Below, piece after piece: positions 4,613-5,246 of a stretch of 5,246 nt of DNA. The notes under the pieces are model-generated. The model was not told the origin of the DNA and did not search any database. It saw only the letters and a program-made list of their open reading frames with translations. This DNA is from Rubrobacter sp. (GTDB taxonomy: Bacteria; Actinomycetota; Rubrobacteria; Rubrobacterales; Rubrobacteraceae): positions 1 through 5,246 of the forward strand of contig JADDPV010000104.1 in assembly GCA_016781705.1 (NCBI GenBank). Direction: 5' to 3'. How positions within the stretch are numbered: the stretch's first letter is position 1; every line of letters starts with the position of its first letter. A program made the position numbers and the translations under genes.

Positions 4613-5246
4613 ATGCAGGGCAGCGGCCCACTCTCAGGCAAGACGGCGCTCGTGATCGGGGCGAGCAGCGGGATCGGGCTCTCGACCGCCAACCTCTTCG
4701 CCGACGCCGGCGCGAAGGTCCACGCCGCAGCCCGCCGCCGCGAGGCGATAGCGGAGGGCGCCGAAGGGCGCGACGTCACCGCGCACGCGCTCGACATCTC
4801 CGACGGGGAGGCCGTCAGGCGGACCATCGAGGAGATAGGAGAGTCGGACGGGATAGACGTGCTAGTCGTCGCGGCCGGGATGAACTTCCCGGAGCGGCGG
4901 CTGGAGCAGCTCACGGCCGAGAAGTGGGACGCCATGATCTCGGTAAACCTCTCGGGCGCCTTCTACGCGGTCCGCGCCGCGCTCCCTTACCTGCGGGCCT
5001 CCCGGGGGCTCGTCGTCCTCATAAGCAGCGTCTCGGGCAGCTGGCCCGACGCCTCGGGCCCTGCCTACCAGGCCTCGAAGGCCGGGATGACCGAGTTCGC
5101 GCACGCGGCGGGTTTCGAGGAGCACGTAAACGGCGTGCGCTTCACCGCTGTATTGCCCGGTATCGTGGACACGCCCATCCTCGACAACCGCCCCGAGCCG
5201 CCCCCCAGAGAGGTCCGCGACGCCTCCCTCAAGCCCGAGGACGTGG
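4613..5246 (+). CDS. classical SDR-family oxidoreductase, cut by right edge
   Basis: The first 211 residues of a classical SDR; the frame stays open to the end of the window, and about 30-50 residues are probably missing. GASSGIG (16-22) is the cofactor loop. Arg41-Arg43 at the end of strand 2 suggest NADP(H), unlike the Asp37-bearing SDR at 1588-2352. Asp61-Ile62 is the adenine contact. Asn112, Ser139, Tyr152 (YQASK, 152-156) and Lys156 give a complete catalytic tetrad. The usual NNAG is VAAG (86-89), so the Asn that stabilises the central sheet is absent. LPGIVDTP (181-188) is the PG motif. The ATG follows the dehydrogenase TAG with no gap, and GGGGGAG (4603-4609) lies three bases before it, so the gene is co-transcribed and probably translationally coupled. 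A paired NAD-type alcohol dehydrogenase and NADP-type SDR could isomerise a hydroxyl centre through a ketone; this is speculation. The family is certain, the substrate unknown. Confidence 0.92.
   Translation, partial: MQGSGPLSGKTALVIGASSGIGLSTANLFADAGAKVHAAARRREAIAEGAEGRDVTAHALDISDGEAVRRTIEEIGESDGIDVLVVAAGMNFPERRLEQLTAEKWDAMISVNLSGAFYAVRAALPYLRASRGLVVLISSVSGSWPDASGPAYQASKAGMTEFAHAAGFEEHVNGVRFTAVLPGIVDTPILDNRPEPPPREVRDASLKPEDV

Overview
This is a gene-dense window of high-G+C bacterial DNA. Strong G/C bias at third codon positions, many GTG-type starts, 1-4 base gene overlaps and regular use of ATA (Ile) and AGG (Arg) codons inside otherwise GC-rich genes suggest an actinobacterium. A Rubrobacter-like lineage would fit, but that is an inference from style, not a marker gene. 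There are no RNA genes, mobile elements, CRISPR repeats or long non-coding stretches; the longest gap between genes is about 95 bases.

Layout: two divergent units leave a single control region (about 2353-2447). Leftward (minus strand, 2352 down to 1) is a tightly overlapped unit: a canonical short-chain dehydrogenase/reductase (SDR), a class I SAM-dependent methyltransferase, a second SDR whose catalytic Tyr is missing, and the first 74 codons of an alpha/beta hydrolase that runs off the left edge. Every junction in this unit is a 4-base NTGA start/stop overlap (GTGA, ATGA, CTGA), and the last one implies a rare CTG start. Rightward (plus strand) is a small single-domain cupin overlapped by one base with a cyclase-family (PF04199-type) metal hydrolase. 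A 78-base gap with its own likely promoter follows, then a zinc-dependent medium-chain alcohol/polyol dehydrogenase. A third SDR begins directly after the dehydrogenase stop codon and is cut by the right edge.

Taken together, the rightward genes look like a catabolic or detoxification module: one metal hydrolase that opens an amide, lactone or similar bond, two NAD(P)-dependent oxidoreductases for alcohol/ketone interconversion, and a cupin that may be an isomerase, a dioxygenase-like enzyme or a sensor. The leftward unit is also oxidoreductase-rich. No substrate can be named from sequence alone. The central region holds near-consensus -10 elements on both strands that overlap a 14-base near-palindrome, so the two units may share one operator. 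I see no clearly novel system. The most distinctive points are the CTG-start hydrolase, the Tyr-less SDR, active-site or metal-ligand substitutions in the SDR at 1588-2352 and the zinc dehydrogenase, and the shared promoter words.
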